DNA of 64,000 nucleotides, from assembly GCA_039621445.1 (NCBI GenBank), contig CP154955.1:51737384-51801383 (forward strand). Direction: 5' to 3'. Position numbers and translations under genes: made by a program. A model generated the notes under the pieces. It did not search any database, was not told where the DNA came from, and worked only from the letters and a program-made list of their open reading frames with translations. The stretch is from Euglena gracilis (lineage: Eukaryota > Euglenida > Euglenophyceae > Euglenales). Shown piece by piece: positions 31,451 to 41,502 of the stretch. Position 1 is the first letter of the stretch; each line of letters starts with the position of its first letter.

Positions 31451-32423
31451 ATTCTTTTGATTTGGCATTGGAAATCGATGCCTTTTCATCCAATGCACAT
31501 GCCCGTTCGCCACGTCATTGGTCACAACACTCCAACGCATTTGTAAATTTTGGGGTGATACGGTGTTATGGATGCACCCTCCCCCAAAACTTATCGAATG
31601 TGCGGTTGAGAAAATTCTGCGGGATGAAGCCCGTGGAGTTATTCTCATACCCATCATTCCGGAAGCGGAATGGTTCACCCAACTATCGTACGTGTGTTTT
31701 CATTGGTGGGATTTACCCACAAATGTACCGATTTTGAAGATTTTTGTGGTAAAAAATTACCCCCCCTTGCAAGAAATCATTTTTCGCGTATGTTTCGTCG
31801 ATGCATTCGGAATGTCCGAATTCACGGTGCCGAGGAAGCTCGGTAGCCCCAGGGATACCCTGGTGGTTTCCGCAGTCATCGAGAGTGCAGGTCAGCATCC
31901 TAAGTCAGTCAAATACTGTTCGCGGATTACCCGCAAATTTCACGCTGTGCTGGAAAATCCAGTATACGCGTGCGACATCGACCCCGCGATACGCGGTCCG
32001 TTCGGTGTTTGTAAGATCGAGCTTAAGGATGGAGCCAAACCAATGCACCGTAAATTTTTTCGTTGTTCGGGAGAACGCGAACAAGCCCTCAATGAAATGA
32101 TTGAGAAGCTTATTCAGCGCAAGTGGATCGTACCCTCGAAAAGCGAGTGGACATCCTAGGCATTCGTTGTTCCTAAACCCCCAGACCCCTCAGGTCAGAA
32201 GAAATGGAGACTGGTACTAGATTACCGGTACCTGAACTCCCAAACAAGGGATGATCCCTTCCCGCTCCCCCTGATCGAGGATTTGATCACCAAACAATCG
32301 GAAAACCGGTTGTGGTCAATTTTCGATCTGGAGGACGGTTTTCACCAAATGCACTTGCACCCTGTCTCACAACCATACACGGCATTCGTGACATCCAAGG
32401 GTGTGTACCAATGACGGTACTCC
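31430..32423 (+). pseudogene. G1 pre-RT domain and first half of RT
   Basis: 31450-31760 codes for the pre-RT domain seen also in H: DAFSSNAHARSPRHW, LWMHPPPKLIECAVEKILRD, GVILIPIIPEAEWFTQL. RT then starts with ELKDGAKPMHRKFFRCSGE and LIQRKWIVPSKSEW, a TAG stop at 32157-32159, FVVPKPPD, KKWRLVLDYRYLNSQTRDD, PLPLIEDLI and FDLEDGFHQMHLHP (motif A). A TGA replaces the Trp expected after GVYQ at 32412-32414. The frame is cut at 32423 by G2 and resumes at 39909. Confidence 0.85.
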
Positions 32424-32731
32424 TGTGTACCAGGCGTATGCTTCTGTCCCCTTCCTTTGAGGAAGTTAGGATGGAAGCAGATCCTTTTAGGATTTCCTAA
32501 TGGGTGCCCCTTCTCTCTCCACAGGTGGTATTCTGTTTGTCTTTCCTTTTCTCCGGACCGGACTTGGTTATCCAGTCCGTCCTCCCTGCATTGCTCCGTG
32601 CGTTGCTTCTTGGGAAGTGGGAATAGGGTTTTTACTGTTACTCTGATTTTCAGTTCCCAAGTAGGTGCGCCAAGGCGAAAGCGAAGGCTTTTGGGATTTG
32701 GGAAAGGGGAATTGGGAATCAGACGTACACT
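32424..32731 (+). repeat. 5' LTR of G2
   Basis: 308 bp, TGTGTACCAGGCGTATGC to GACGTACACT. Same family as the G3 LTR (316 bp), distinct from the 428-bp LTR of G1 except at the ends and around CCACAGGTGGTATTCT. Confidence 0.92.
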
Positions 32732-32977
32732 TGGTAGCAGATTGGTTACGATCCTATACACACTTCACAAACAGGAACGCTATCAAGTATTACACTTGGT
32801 AGCAGATTGGTTCGATCCTACGCTGACTGGCAGCGGAGAGCCCCTGCACCGTTATTACACGGTCGCAGTGTCAACTCCCGGCTTCTAGTCAACGTCTAAG
32901 CAGACGAGCAGGCACCGGGAGGCTCTGTACGGTATTACCCGTTACAGCCCCTCTGGTGCCAGCACAACTGCTTAGTT
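32732..32977 (+). other. G2 PBS and leader
   Basis: PBS TGGTAGCAGATTGG at 32732, and a second partial copy TTGGTAGCAGATTGG at about 32799. The leader has small hairpins (GCACCGTTATTACACGGT, GTACGGTATTACCCGTTAC) that recur in G3; it probably contains dimerisation or packaging signals (inference). Confidence 0.6.
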
Positions 32978-33010
32978 TTGTGGGTTTTTGCTGCTTTTGT
33001 CACCAGAAAG

Positions 33011-35890
33011 ATGCAAAGCACAGGCCCCAACCATCAATTCAACTATGCCTTATTAGAGGCATCATTGCAAGACATTGACCAAGATACTGGGGATTGGAAT
33101 CTTTTATGTGAAAGTGCTTCCAGTTCCCACGCAGATGAGGCACAATTGGCTCAATTGTCAAGATTGCAACATTTGTCATCATTGACAGTGGTCGGCGATG
33201 AGCCCTCCACATCATTGGCTTCAGGGACTAATACGGCCTCTTCCGCACTCACCTTGCCACAACGGGGGTATTCGCCTCTGTCTGCGGCAATGGTGCAGCT
33301 GCGCACACCGGAGGGACCCGTGGTGATTCCGCCACCGGGCTTTTCTGGTGATGGTGGACTGGAAACCCCGTGTTTCTTTCAACCACCACCCGTTCTTCCA
33401 CCGGCAAGCCCTTACAGAGCTTTGCCACCACCACCCGATCTTGGGTGTTATCCCTCACTACCTTGGCCACCGGAGACTCGCCTAGTGGTACCGGAATTCT
33501 CCATTACGTCCCAACACATGGATGGCTATGGGAAGGGCATTGGTGAGCTCCTCACTGCTGAGGATGTGCAGGATATCGTGGCTCGGCTTCCAGGGGATCA
33601 CCCCCTTGTGAGGCAATTCAACCATGTGCAACAATGCGTTGCAGATTGCGCCACCGCACTGAACAAAGTGCTCCAGTTCGATGAGGACAACCAAAAACAT
33701 GTCTTCACCAAGCTGGAATTCTACTGGAATTACTTGCAGGAAGTTGGCAAATATTGCCAGAGGAATATCGAAAGTGCGGGTATTGACCTTGCAAACTTTC
33801 GGGAAACCTTTGACAAAATGTGCCAACAACTCCCGCAACACTTCCGGCAAATTAGTGAATGTGTGCATGAAGCGGAAACGCGGAATGACTCCAAGTCTCT
33901 GCACTTGCATGACTCACTACAACGGTTATCGGGACAAATGGAGTCCTGTTCGTCCGCGCTGTTGCATTTGCAACAACAGTTGCATGCACGAGATTCCTCG
34001 TCTGCAACATCCAGCAGTGGTGGATTTGTGTCTATGGACCATTTCACCACATTGTCCGCAACTTTCCATGAATCGCAACACCGCATTATGCAGTTGTGCG
34101 ATGAAACGGAAACGTTTTGGCTGTTCCAGTCACCAAAGTCTACCAAAGTAACGGAAATGCAGTCTCTACCTGCAGGTTCCAGTTCTCGGATTACCGAGAA
34201 CCCTGATTTCAAGGCATTTTATGACAAAACGCTCACTAACAATCAGAAAACCCTGCAAGATTTCTGCAACAGCCTATTACGGCTTGAGGAATCGGTGAAT
34301 CGGAATGCCCGATCCACGCAAAGTGATATTACCAGGTTGGATGGGCGAATTTCCGCGTTGTTGGATAAGCCACAACCCGGAAATTTGCCCGTGGCCGCGT
34401 TCTCGGATAACCCTGCACCGGTTGCACCCACCACCACACCAACCAAGGTGACATCACCTTTGCAGATTCTCTCAAATGCTGTAAAAACATTAATGGGACA
34501 ACTCCAATTATTGGATAAGTCTCACGGGAAAAATGTCCAAGATGTTACCGGAATTTCCGAAAGGATTCCGCACTTGGATGACTTTTCCCGTTACCGTAAG
34601 CGTATTCGCGCTTTGGAGGATGAAGTTGACCGTATTTGCGGCCAACTCCAACTCGTTGAGCATTTGGAGCAAAGTGTGCATGACTTGTCTGTGGGTTTGG
34701 ATAATGTGTCCAACCAACAGCGGGTGTCACACCGCAATTCGGCAGTATGCATTGCCGAAGATGCGCCAAATGTTCCAGAGTCGCGTTTTCATAACCCGGC
34801 TCTGGGTGCACATGCACCACCGCCACCCGTGTCCCGAGTGTCACAATCCGCGATTCCGCGAATTGTGCCACCATTGGCCTTGTCCACAACCCAAACCCAG
34901 TTTTCGGATGAATCTCCCATTACGGGAACCGAATTTTCGGAAAACACGACGATTCCGCCAAATCTCCACCAAGGAATCCATCATTCCATGCTTGTGCGTG
35001 GAATGAGCCAAACCCGTACACCGGGAGTGGGTCACATGTTGCATGCGCGACATAACCCAACCCCGGAGAGTCCCCGTATTACGGGTGACCAACAGGGTTT
35101 GCGACCGGATTTCCGGTACCAGGATTCACCTTCACCAGAAATTTCGCGATTCCGACAAGAATCCGGAAAGGATACGCTTGGTGCTCGAGCGTACCCGGGC
35201 CCGAATCCACGGAATACCACCGAGGGCCAACGGGTTTTTCAGAAAGACTTCAAGGGCACCATCGCAATCGCGAACAAGGTGAAACAACAATGGGACGGTG
35301 ATCCAACCACATGGAGACAGTTTTTCCGTTACTGGGAGTACCATTGGGCATTGAAGGGGCCAACCCAGGACACAAACCCGGAGGTGATCAAGATGGAATT
35401 CATCGACTGCCTCCCAAGGGATGAAAAGGAGCGCGCGCGACAACTCGTGATTCGCTACGGCGTTTCCCTTGATGACCTGGTGGAGCAATACGCTTCCACC
35501 AGTTCAATTTTGGTCGCTAGGATTACCCTGGAGACCAAGTGGCGGCAATGCGCCCCACCCGATCGCAAGTGGAAGTCCTTTCACCTTTGGTATGCCAAAT
35601 GGTTGGGACTTGCCGCTGAAGTGGATGAACTCAGTGAAAAGCAAATGCGCGAACAGTTTGACGCTGTTCTCATGCATTTCACGCCTAGCCTCATCAAGGA
35701 TATCCACCGTGAGGAGTTGGCGGGTAATGCAATGACTCTTGACCAACGCTGGAATTACGTTTCCAAGCAACTGAAGCTATCACAGCTTCTTGGGCAGATT
35801 CAATCCGCGTATAACGCACACCCAACCGGTGGATTACCAGCTGCTTCGGTGAACGCATTGCAAAAATCACAGGTTTCACCCACTCCACCC
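33011..35890 (+). CDS. G2 gag, 5' part
   Basis: Open without a stop for nearly 2.9 kb. MQSTGPNHQFNYALLEASLQ is the likely start because the same methionine is used in G1 and G3 alignments; an upstream in-frame ATG exists at 32978. Features in order: proline-rich region (PPGFSGDGGLETPCFFQPPP, PYRALPPPPDLG), a helical region (ALNKVLQFDEDNQKHVFTKL), coiled coils, FSRYRKRIRALEDEVDRICG, capsid (QWDGDPTTWRQFFRYWEYHW, EFIDCLPRDEKERARQLV, VSKQLKLSQLLGQIQ). Compared with G3, about 100 residues of coiled coil are missing in frame near 34120. The protein is cut by element D after SQVSPTP and continues at 38193. Confidence 0.88.
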
Positions 35891-36168
35891 TGTAAAAAGG
35901 GCTCTTGCCCTTTTGCTGGGGCTGGGTTTCTCAAAAAAATCTCCCTTTTTCTTCACGGTGAATTTCTTCATAAAATCTTATAACTTGTAACTTCCACTGC
36001 ACGCAATCCCATTTGCACCAGACTTGGAGGTAAGCATTCTACAAAGTTGTACGCTGATTGCCTGCAAAGCAAACAACCAGAATTTCTTACAAAAAAAAGT
36101 GTGCTGCGCGCGCTGACATTTGCGCCAGGCTTAATTGCAGAATGCGTAGGGACATGTCCAATGCCACA
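35891..36168. repeat. left terminal repeat of D
   Basis: 278 bp, TG...CA in either orientation. It contains GGAGGTAAGC, a splice-donor-like sequence, in the part missing from the right copy. Confidence 0.88.
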
Positions 36169-36321
36169 CTCCCCTTCCCAAAAGGAGACCCAGTCTCCAT
36201 ACTTGACTCCCTTGGCCATTGGACTTGTCCTTCACAGGGGGGGGGGGATCTCGAAAGAGCCGAACTCTCCCAACCCCAACCTGGCGAACTCGGTGCCAAC
36301 GAATCTCAAACAGGGGGGGGG

Positions 36322-36650
36322 GGCATCAACTCGTGAGCCACCCTCCCTCACCTCTGTCTCATGGGTGGGGCATCAACTCGTGAGCCAACTCTCCCCACTT
36401 CTTTCTCAGGGGGGGTGGGGCATCAACTCGTGAGCCATCTTTCCCCACCTCCCTTGCACAGGGGGGGGGCATCAACTCGTGAGCCAACTCTCCCCACCAT
36501 TCTCTTGGACAGGGCATCAACTCGTGAGCCAAGTCTCCCCTCCACCCTTCTCCAAGGGGGGGGGCATCAACTCGTGAGCCAACTCTCCCCTCCACCTTCA
36601 AAAAGGTCGGGTGGGGCATCCCTCTGGAGCCAACTCTCCCCGCACCCACC
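36322..36650 (+). repeat. minisatellite inside D
   Basis: Six clear units and one degenerate unit of 45-52 bp, starting near 36322, 36371, 36421, 36470, 36515, 36565 and 36617. Each has CATCAACTCGTGAGCCAACT, TCTCCCC and a G run. Confidence 0.88.
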
Positions 36651-37066
36651 CCCGAAAATCATTCACCACCACGTTTCTCGCAAATCTTCCCAAAATAAAA
36701 ATTGCATTTTAATCACGATTCTCGCAATTCTCTGTGAAATCAAATTCTAATTCGGATCCCTCTTCCACCCAAAGCTCGAGTTCTTCACCCGAACGCCGCC
36801 TTACCACCCAACTCTTCGCCGGGGGGGGGGCGACAGCAGAAAGCGAGGGCACACTCTGATGGGGTTCGGGGTTCAGTCTGCAGGTCCAGTCCACCATTAT
36901 ATCATAATTGCACATGCCACACCGGGGCATCCCACCAGGGAGCCGGCACAGGCTGTGGACATGGCAGCAGCGTACATGCCACATCGGGGCATCCCACCAG
37001 GGAGCCAGCACAGGCAGTGGACATTGCAGCCACGTACATGCCAGGCCAGGGCATCCTCCAGGAGCC
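36651..37066. other. element D interior without accepted gene
   Basis: Mixed sequence with a roughly 60-bp duplicated stretch (CATGCCACACCGGGGCATCCC at about 36910 and a near copy at about 36976, a third partial at 37036). No supported protein. Confidence 0.4.
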
Positions 37067-38008
37067 TCACTGGCCCTGGACCCCTTTGGCCTGCAGCCGC
37101 CTTCGCCATCTCCTTCGGGACGACGGCGTCTTCCATCTGGCTGTCCCATCTTCCTCAATCTCCATCCACTCATCTCTCTCCTCTCGTCTCGTCCTCAAGT
37201 CTAGCTTCAGGGCCCAGTACCCCGTTGGGCTGTAAAGCGGTCCAGAAAACCACTTCGGCTGATAGTAATACTGCTTTGTCACATGGGGCTGGAGGTCCTC
37301 CCACATCTTCCTCGTCTTCATCTCGTTGACGTTGGGGATCAGCATCGCCACGTCCAGCTGCCCGTACTGGAGGAGGTTGCCGGCCACGTCCGCATCTCGG
37401 AACAGCAGCAGCACCAACTCCTCCGGCGACATCACCAGGATGGGGATGTCCTTCTCCAGCTGCAGCCTCAGCCTCACGTCGTTCTTCAGGGCTGTCGACA
37501 CTTGTCCACCATGGGCATCACCACCTCGGGCATCATGGACTCCACTGGCATGTCGGACTTGGTCATCTGCAGCATCCCCCTCAGCCCCATGCCACATCTG
37601 GGCATCTCTCTGGCCACCATGGCCACCACCGGCATCATCATCCTCACCACGTGCATGCCACTCCTGGGAATGTCCACAATCACCATGGCCATCAGGTGCA
37701 TCAGCACCGTCCAACTTCACCACTCGTCGATGGCGCGCACGGGAATGTGCATCAGCACCATGGCCCCCATGGCCATCTGTAGCATGGCCCCAATGGCCAT
37801 CTGCGGCATGACCCCCATGGCCGTCCGTGGCATGGCCCCAATGGCCATCTGCGGCATGGCCCCCATGGCCATTCCTGGCATGGCCCCCATGGCCATTCCT
37901 GGCATGGCCCCCATGGCCATCTCTGGCATGCATAACACAGTCTGAGGTCTCCGGCGCAGCGCCACCTTGGCCACGTCCTTCTCCATGGGCAACACTCATA
38001 CAACTTTG
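37067..38008 (-). CDS. unknown protein in element D
   Basis: A minus frame of 374 codons starts in the right terminal repeat (38191) and stays open to 37067. The first third after the repeat is a GHGGHA(R/A)(N/D) tandem repeat made by the 24-bp DNA repeat. The last ~150 residues look like an ordinary globular protein: VRLRLQLEKDIPILVMSPEE, LVLLLFRDADVAGNLLQYGQ, LDVAMLIPNVNEMKTRKMWE, LQPHVTKQYYYQPKWFSGPL, YWALKLDLRTRREERDEW. I do not recognise the family. Balanced composition, absence of stops and lack of similarity to gag or pol suggest captured host coding sequence or an accessory gene; this is inference. A methionine-rich alternative frame crosses the repeat. Confidence 0.45.
   Translation of the reverse strand, partial: QSCMSVAHGEGRGQGGAAPETSDCVMHARDGHGGHARNGHGGHARNGHGGHAADGHWGHATDGHGGHAADGHWGHATDGHGGHGADAHSRARHRRVVKLDGADAPDGHGDCGHSQEWHARGEDDDAGGGHGGQRDAQMWHGAEGDAADDQVRHASGVHDARGGDAHGGQVSTALKNDVRLRLQLEKDIPILVMSPEELVLLLFRDADVAGNLLQYGQLDVAMLIPNVNEMKTRKMWEDLQPHVTKQYYYQPKWFSGPLYSPTGYWALKLDLRTRREERDEWMEIEEDGTARWKTPSSRRRWRRRLQAKGVQGQ
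37760..37927 (+). repeat. 24-bp tandem repeat
   Basis: Seven units of ATGGCCCCCATGGCCATCTG plus four more bases, with small differences. Confidence 0.9.
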
Positions 38009-38192
38009 TGTAAAAAGGGCTCTTGCCCTTTTGCTGGGGCTGGGCTTCTCAAAAAAAACATGGACAAAGTTGTACGCTGATTGCCTGCAAAGCAAACAAC
38101 CAGAATTTTTTACAAAAAAAAGTGTGCCTGCGCGCGCTGACATTTGCGCCAGGCTTAATTGCAGAATGCGTAGAGACATGTCCAATGCCACA
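38009..38192. repeat. right terminal repeat of D
   Basis: 184 bp; same ends as the left copy, internal deletion of about 94 bp after CTTCTCAAAAAAA. Confidence 0.88.
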
Positions 38193-38985
38193 ACCCACCA
38201 CGGGATCGAAAACGCGATACCCGCGTTCTTCGGACCAAGCCACGGATAAAGTGTGCTTTTTGTGCAACAAATCGGGACATATGTCTCGGGAATGTCCTAA
38301 TCCTGAAGCGCGTAAGCGTATTCAGAGTCCGCGAGGCTCGACGTCATCACGAGGTTCGGGTTCCTGCGCGTTTTCACGCCAATCGGGCAATTCACGGTCA
38401 TCGGGTCCCCGTTCCGGTGGTATTAGCCCCTGGATCCCGTTCCGCGATGAGCGGAAACACGGTAACCCTCGGGGTAGGTCACCCGGTGCCCCGGCCAAGA
38501 AGCGTGATTCTCATCGCGAGACATCGCGATCGCGTTCGCGAAGCGGATCATCTTCTTCGCGATACTCATCGGGAAAACCCCGGTACACCGGTCATGGTCG
38601 ACGGGATATCCGGTCACCACAACGGTTTGACGGGAAATCGGGAAACCGATCCCCCCGTTACCCAGAATCGTGACACAAATCGCGGTGTTCGCTTTGTGGA
38701 TCGAGTGATCACCACTCATCCAAATGTCCGCGTTCTCGTTCTCCCCGCCCTGGCCAACGTCATCGCGGTATGAATCGCGGTGACAAGGGTCACTCCTCCA
38801 GGCGCCATAAAGTCGGTTTCAAGATATCTTGTTTGGAGGATGACACCCCGGCTTCGGGCAGGGAGGGGGATGAGACCACGGATACCGATTTCGACGAGGC
38901 CCGTGTGGCGGTGCGCACGTTGAAATCCGTTTATACCTCTAAAAGGCCCATAGCCGGCTATTCGGCCGGTTCGGACCTGGAGTAG
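38193..38985 (+). pseudogene. G2 gag, 3' part (nucleocapsid)
   Basis: Continues gag after D: TTGSKTRYPRSSDQATDKVC, CFLCNKSGHMSRECPNPEAR (CCHC knuckle), an R/S-rich stretch (SRSRSRSGSSSSRYSSGKPR), a TGA stop at 38671-38673 where G1 and G3 have Arg (CGC or CGA-type codon in ESRHKS), then a second knuckle (CSLCGSSDHHSS...) and the acidic end SCLEDDTPASGREGDETTDT. It ends at UAG 38983-38985 followed by the conserved hairpin. Confidence 0.88.
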
Positions 38986-39021
38986 GGGAGCCCGAGGTCC
39001 GAGGGCACGGACCTCTGGGCT
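38983..39021 (+). promoter_or_regulatory. gag UAG with downstream hairpin (G2)
   Basis: TAG, GGG, then AGCCCGAGGTCCG pairing with CGGACCTC-T-GGGCT around AGGGCA. It is kept although pol behind it is deleted in this element. Confidence 0.6.
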
Positions 39022-39081
39022 GATGAACAGATGGAGGTAGGACCTGATCAACCCTGCCCCCCCTGCCCATCTGCCTTTCTG

Positions 39082-39600
39082 GCCTAAGCCAACCCCCCAC
39101 TCCTCTCTACTTTCCCCCCGGGGCAAATGCTGTCGCCGGCAGTTGGTTTTGTAGAGTAGGACTTTCCTTTTGCGTGGTCAGGTTTGACTAGCCATGCGCC
39201 CTGCCCAGGTTTGACTGGTCAGAGGCCCCCATCCTTCCACACCCTCCCCATGGGTTTTCCTGGAATGCCCATGGACCCAACCCCAAGTGCCTTGGGCACA
39301 CCCAAACTGGGTGGATGGGTTTGCTTGGCAAGGAAACCTGCCGGCCCCATTTTCCCCAATGGGCTATAATATACTATACACCCATAAGTCACCGCAAAAT
39401 AGGTGAAACCATTTTGCGCGTTTTGGGCTTTTTGGGTCCCCTCCTTTCCGCTCCCCCCTTTGAGTGGACCCCTGTGCGACGGAAAGGGCCCCTGTGCATG
39501 CGCCAGGGTGCACCTTCCACAGACCAGGTCTGTGTCCGAAATACCTGTGGCCAGAATGCCTGGTCCAAAGGGGAAATCGGGCATAGCCCTGGGAGGGGGA
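39082..39600 (+). other. G2 3' untranslated region
   Basis: After a deletion junction near 39081 the sequence matches the G3 3' region (44031-44560, reverse) and more loosely G1 at 61420-61926. It includes CCAAT and a TATAATATACTATA stretch at about 39356-39380 and ends in the purine tract GGGAGGGGGA next to the 3' LTR. Confidence 0.75.
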
Positions 39601-39908
39601 TGTGTACCAGGCGTATGCTTCTGTCCCCTTCCGTCGAGGAAGTTGGGATGGAAGCAGATCCTATTAGGATTTCCTAATGGGTGCCCCTTCTCTCTCCACA
39701 GGTGGTATTCTGTTTGTCTTTCCTTTTCTCCGGACCGGACTTGGTTATCCAGTCCGTCCTCCCTGCATTGCTCCGTGCTTTGCTTCTTGGGAAGTGGGAA
39801 AAGGGTTTTCACTGTTACTCTGATTTTCAGATCCCAAGTAGGTGCGCCAAGGCGAAAGCGAAGGCTTTTGGGAATTGGGAAAGGGGAATTGGGAATCAGA
39901 CGTACACT
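39601..39908 (+). repeat. 3' LTR of G2
   Basis: 308 bp; nine differences from the 5' LTR by direct comparison. Confidence 0.92.
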
Positions 39909-40900
39909 ACTCCCCATGGGTGTAAAGAATGGCCCAGCCATGTTCCAACGCATGATTCAATGTTTTTTGCGCGATTTACCGTTTGCAATTGTGTACATTG
40001 ATGATGTGCTGGTGGGAACACCACCACCATCCGCAAAATCAAGCGAGGACATCCTCGTCACACACTTCCACCATGTTTGCGCGGTATTAACCGCTTTTCA
40101 AAAACATGTGCTTTTCGCGAAAGGCGCGAAAATGCATTTGTTTCGGATACTTTTAAAATTTTGCAGTCACATCCTCAGCAATGGACAGCGGAAAGCCGCT
40201 CCGGGTAAACACGAAGCCATTAAGAAATGGACCCCTGAGGTAATTAAAACGATTACTCACCTCAAAGGATTTTTGGGATTAGCCCAATATTACGCGATTT
40301 ATATGAAGGACTTCGCGAAAATAGCGGTGCCTCTCACCAAACAGCTCAAAAACCGGGCTGTTGACAACACCAAAAGTCTTTTGGGATGACCAAATGCGCG
40401 AGGCTCTTGAGAAAATCAAGGTTTTACTTTTGGAGAATGTTGTCCTCGAAATCGTGGACCCGTACAAACCATACGTGTTGGGAGTCGACAGCAGCGATTA
40501 CGCTGTTGGCGGAGTTCTTAGCCAGCATAATGCGGCAAATGAGCTCCGACCTGTGGCTTTCTTCAGCAGAAAGTTACAGGGCGACGATGGAAAAGGTCAA
40601 GTCAAGTGGATTATACGCGAGAAGGAAACCTACGCAATCGTGCTTATACTCCAGAAATTTCGAAGCTGGGTAGCCAGCAGCCTCGTCCAGATCCTCGTCA
40701 AGACCGACCACGAGAGTCTCCAACACTGGTACACCGAGGATTTGAACAAGGCCATGTCATCGGTCGGAAGGCGATGCAGATGGCATGAGTTCTTGAGTCA
40801 ATTCAACCCTGTGGTTATTTATACCCCTGGTCAATACACAAAAAGTAGCGGATCCGCTCAGTCGGGCCCCTTGGTATTACCCTGGGAACCGGGATGAGGG
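39909..40900 (+). pseudogene. G1 RT second half and RNase H
   Basis: Resumes the RT after the G2 insertion: SPMGVKNGPAMFQRMIQCFL, FAIVYIDDVLVG (catalytic YIDD), AKMHLFRI, HLKGFLGLAQYYAIYMKDFA. A shift near 40370 leads to RNase H: FWDDQMREALEKIKVLLLEN, YVLGVDSSDYAVGGVLSQH (first catalytic D), RPVAFFSRKL, REKETYAIVLILQKFRSWVA, LVKTDHESLQHW and VIYTPGQYTKSSGSA. In the last motif the usual N-x-x-A-D is changed to YTKSSGSA, so the final RNase H acidic residue seems lost. Replicates the element when intact. Confidence 0.88.
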
Positions 40901-41502
40901 AGAAGCGACTTTTCATGGAAGTCAGGAAGCTGACGAATATGCACGTCGAAACGACGCTGCGGACAATCTTTTGGATTCCTTTCCCGTTTCACAACTATTC
41001 CTGGTCGCACCAGTGCGCGGAAGGCGCCGACGTGGAAGCACGTCCGGACCCCGGCGTATTACGCGCACGGAGTCCCCTTCCCCACTGTTCTTTCGCGAAT
41101 GGGATTATTGTCGTGACCCGGTGTATGACACCATTGTCATCAGACTTCGTAATGGCGAAGTGCTGGACAATTACACTCTTTCACCTTTACGGTTGGTTTT
41201 TCGCAATGAATCGGGATACAATTTATTGTATCACCCAGGACCTGGTTGATGATGTGATTTTGTGTTATCACAACCATGGTCACCCTGGGGCCCCCAAACT
41301 TCTTTCGTTGGTGGGCCGCAGGTATTGCACAACCCTGAGCGAGAAAGAGCTTTACTCACGCTGTTTGCGAATAGCGCAACGGTGTCAAATTTGTCAAGCG
41401 GTAAAACCCCGCAGAGGTACCCCCCCCCCCCTGGTACGATGGACTTTTTCCCCGTACCCCCTGACATTTTTACATCCCTCTGCATGGATTTTCTGGAATT
41501 AG
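40894..41502 (+). pseudogene. G1 integrase zinc-binding region
   Basis: An N-terminal stretch of unclear frame is followed by the HHCC finger: DDVILCYHNHGHPGAPKLLS and LYSRCLRIAQRCQICQAVKP (H, H, C-x2-C). A shift near 41440 passes to the catalytic core frame. Confidence 0.8.

Larger units (their letters stand above)
35891..38192 (-). mobile_element. small LTR element D, nested in G2 gag
   Basis: Flanked by direct repeats TGTAAAAAGGGC...CCAATGCCACA: 35891-36168 and 38009-38192 (the right copy lacks about 94 bp). Target duplication ACCC (35887-35890, 38193-38196), which agrees with the uninterrupted site in G3. It codes for no gag, RT or integrase. Inside are a minisatellite (36322-36650), a 24-bp tandem repeat (37760-37927) and a long minus-strand frame. 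It is a terminal-repeat retrotransposon of the non-autonomous kind; I give minus orientation because of the frame, but no PBS is clear in either direction. Confidence 0.85.
32424..39908 (+). mobile_element. Ty3 element G2, gag-only, nested in G1 RT
   Basis: 7,485 bp with 308-bp LTRs and the target duplication ACTCC (32419-32423 and 39909-39913). It holds a leader, gag (itself split by element D), the gag UAG and hairpin, about 80 bp of the protease leader, then jumps directly to a 3' untranslated region like that of G3 and G1. All pol and the post-pol gene are deleted, so it must have moved with proteins supplied by relatives. The two LTRs differ at nine sites by my count. Confidence 0.92.

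Noticed and set aside
36322-36650. CRISPR-like repeat array
   Set aside because: Units are contiguous with no unique spacers of constant length and lie inside an LTR element in a eukaryotic context; it is a minisatellite. The same holds for 12029-12470 and 16710-17090.
39354-39380. TATA-box promoter of G2 in its 3' region
   Set aside because: CCAAT and TATAATATA are there, but about 220 bp outside the LTR and so not placed to drive the element; G3 shares it by descent. It could be chance.
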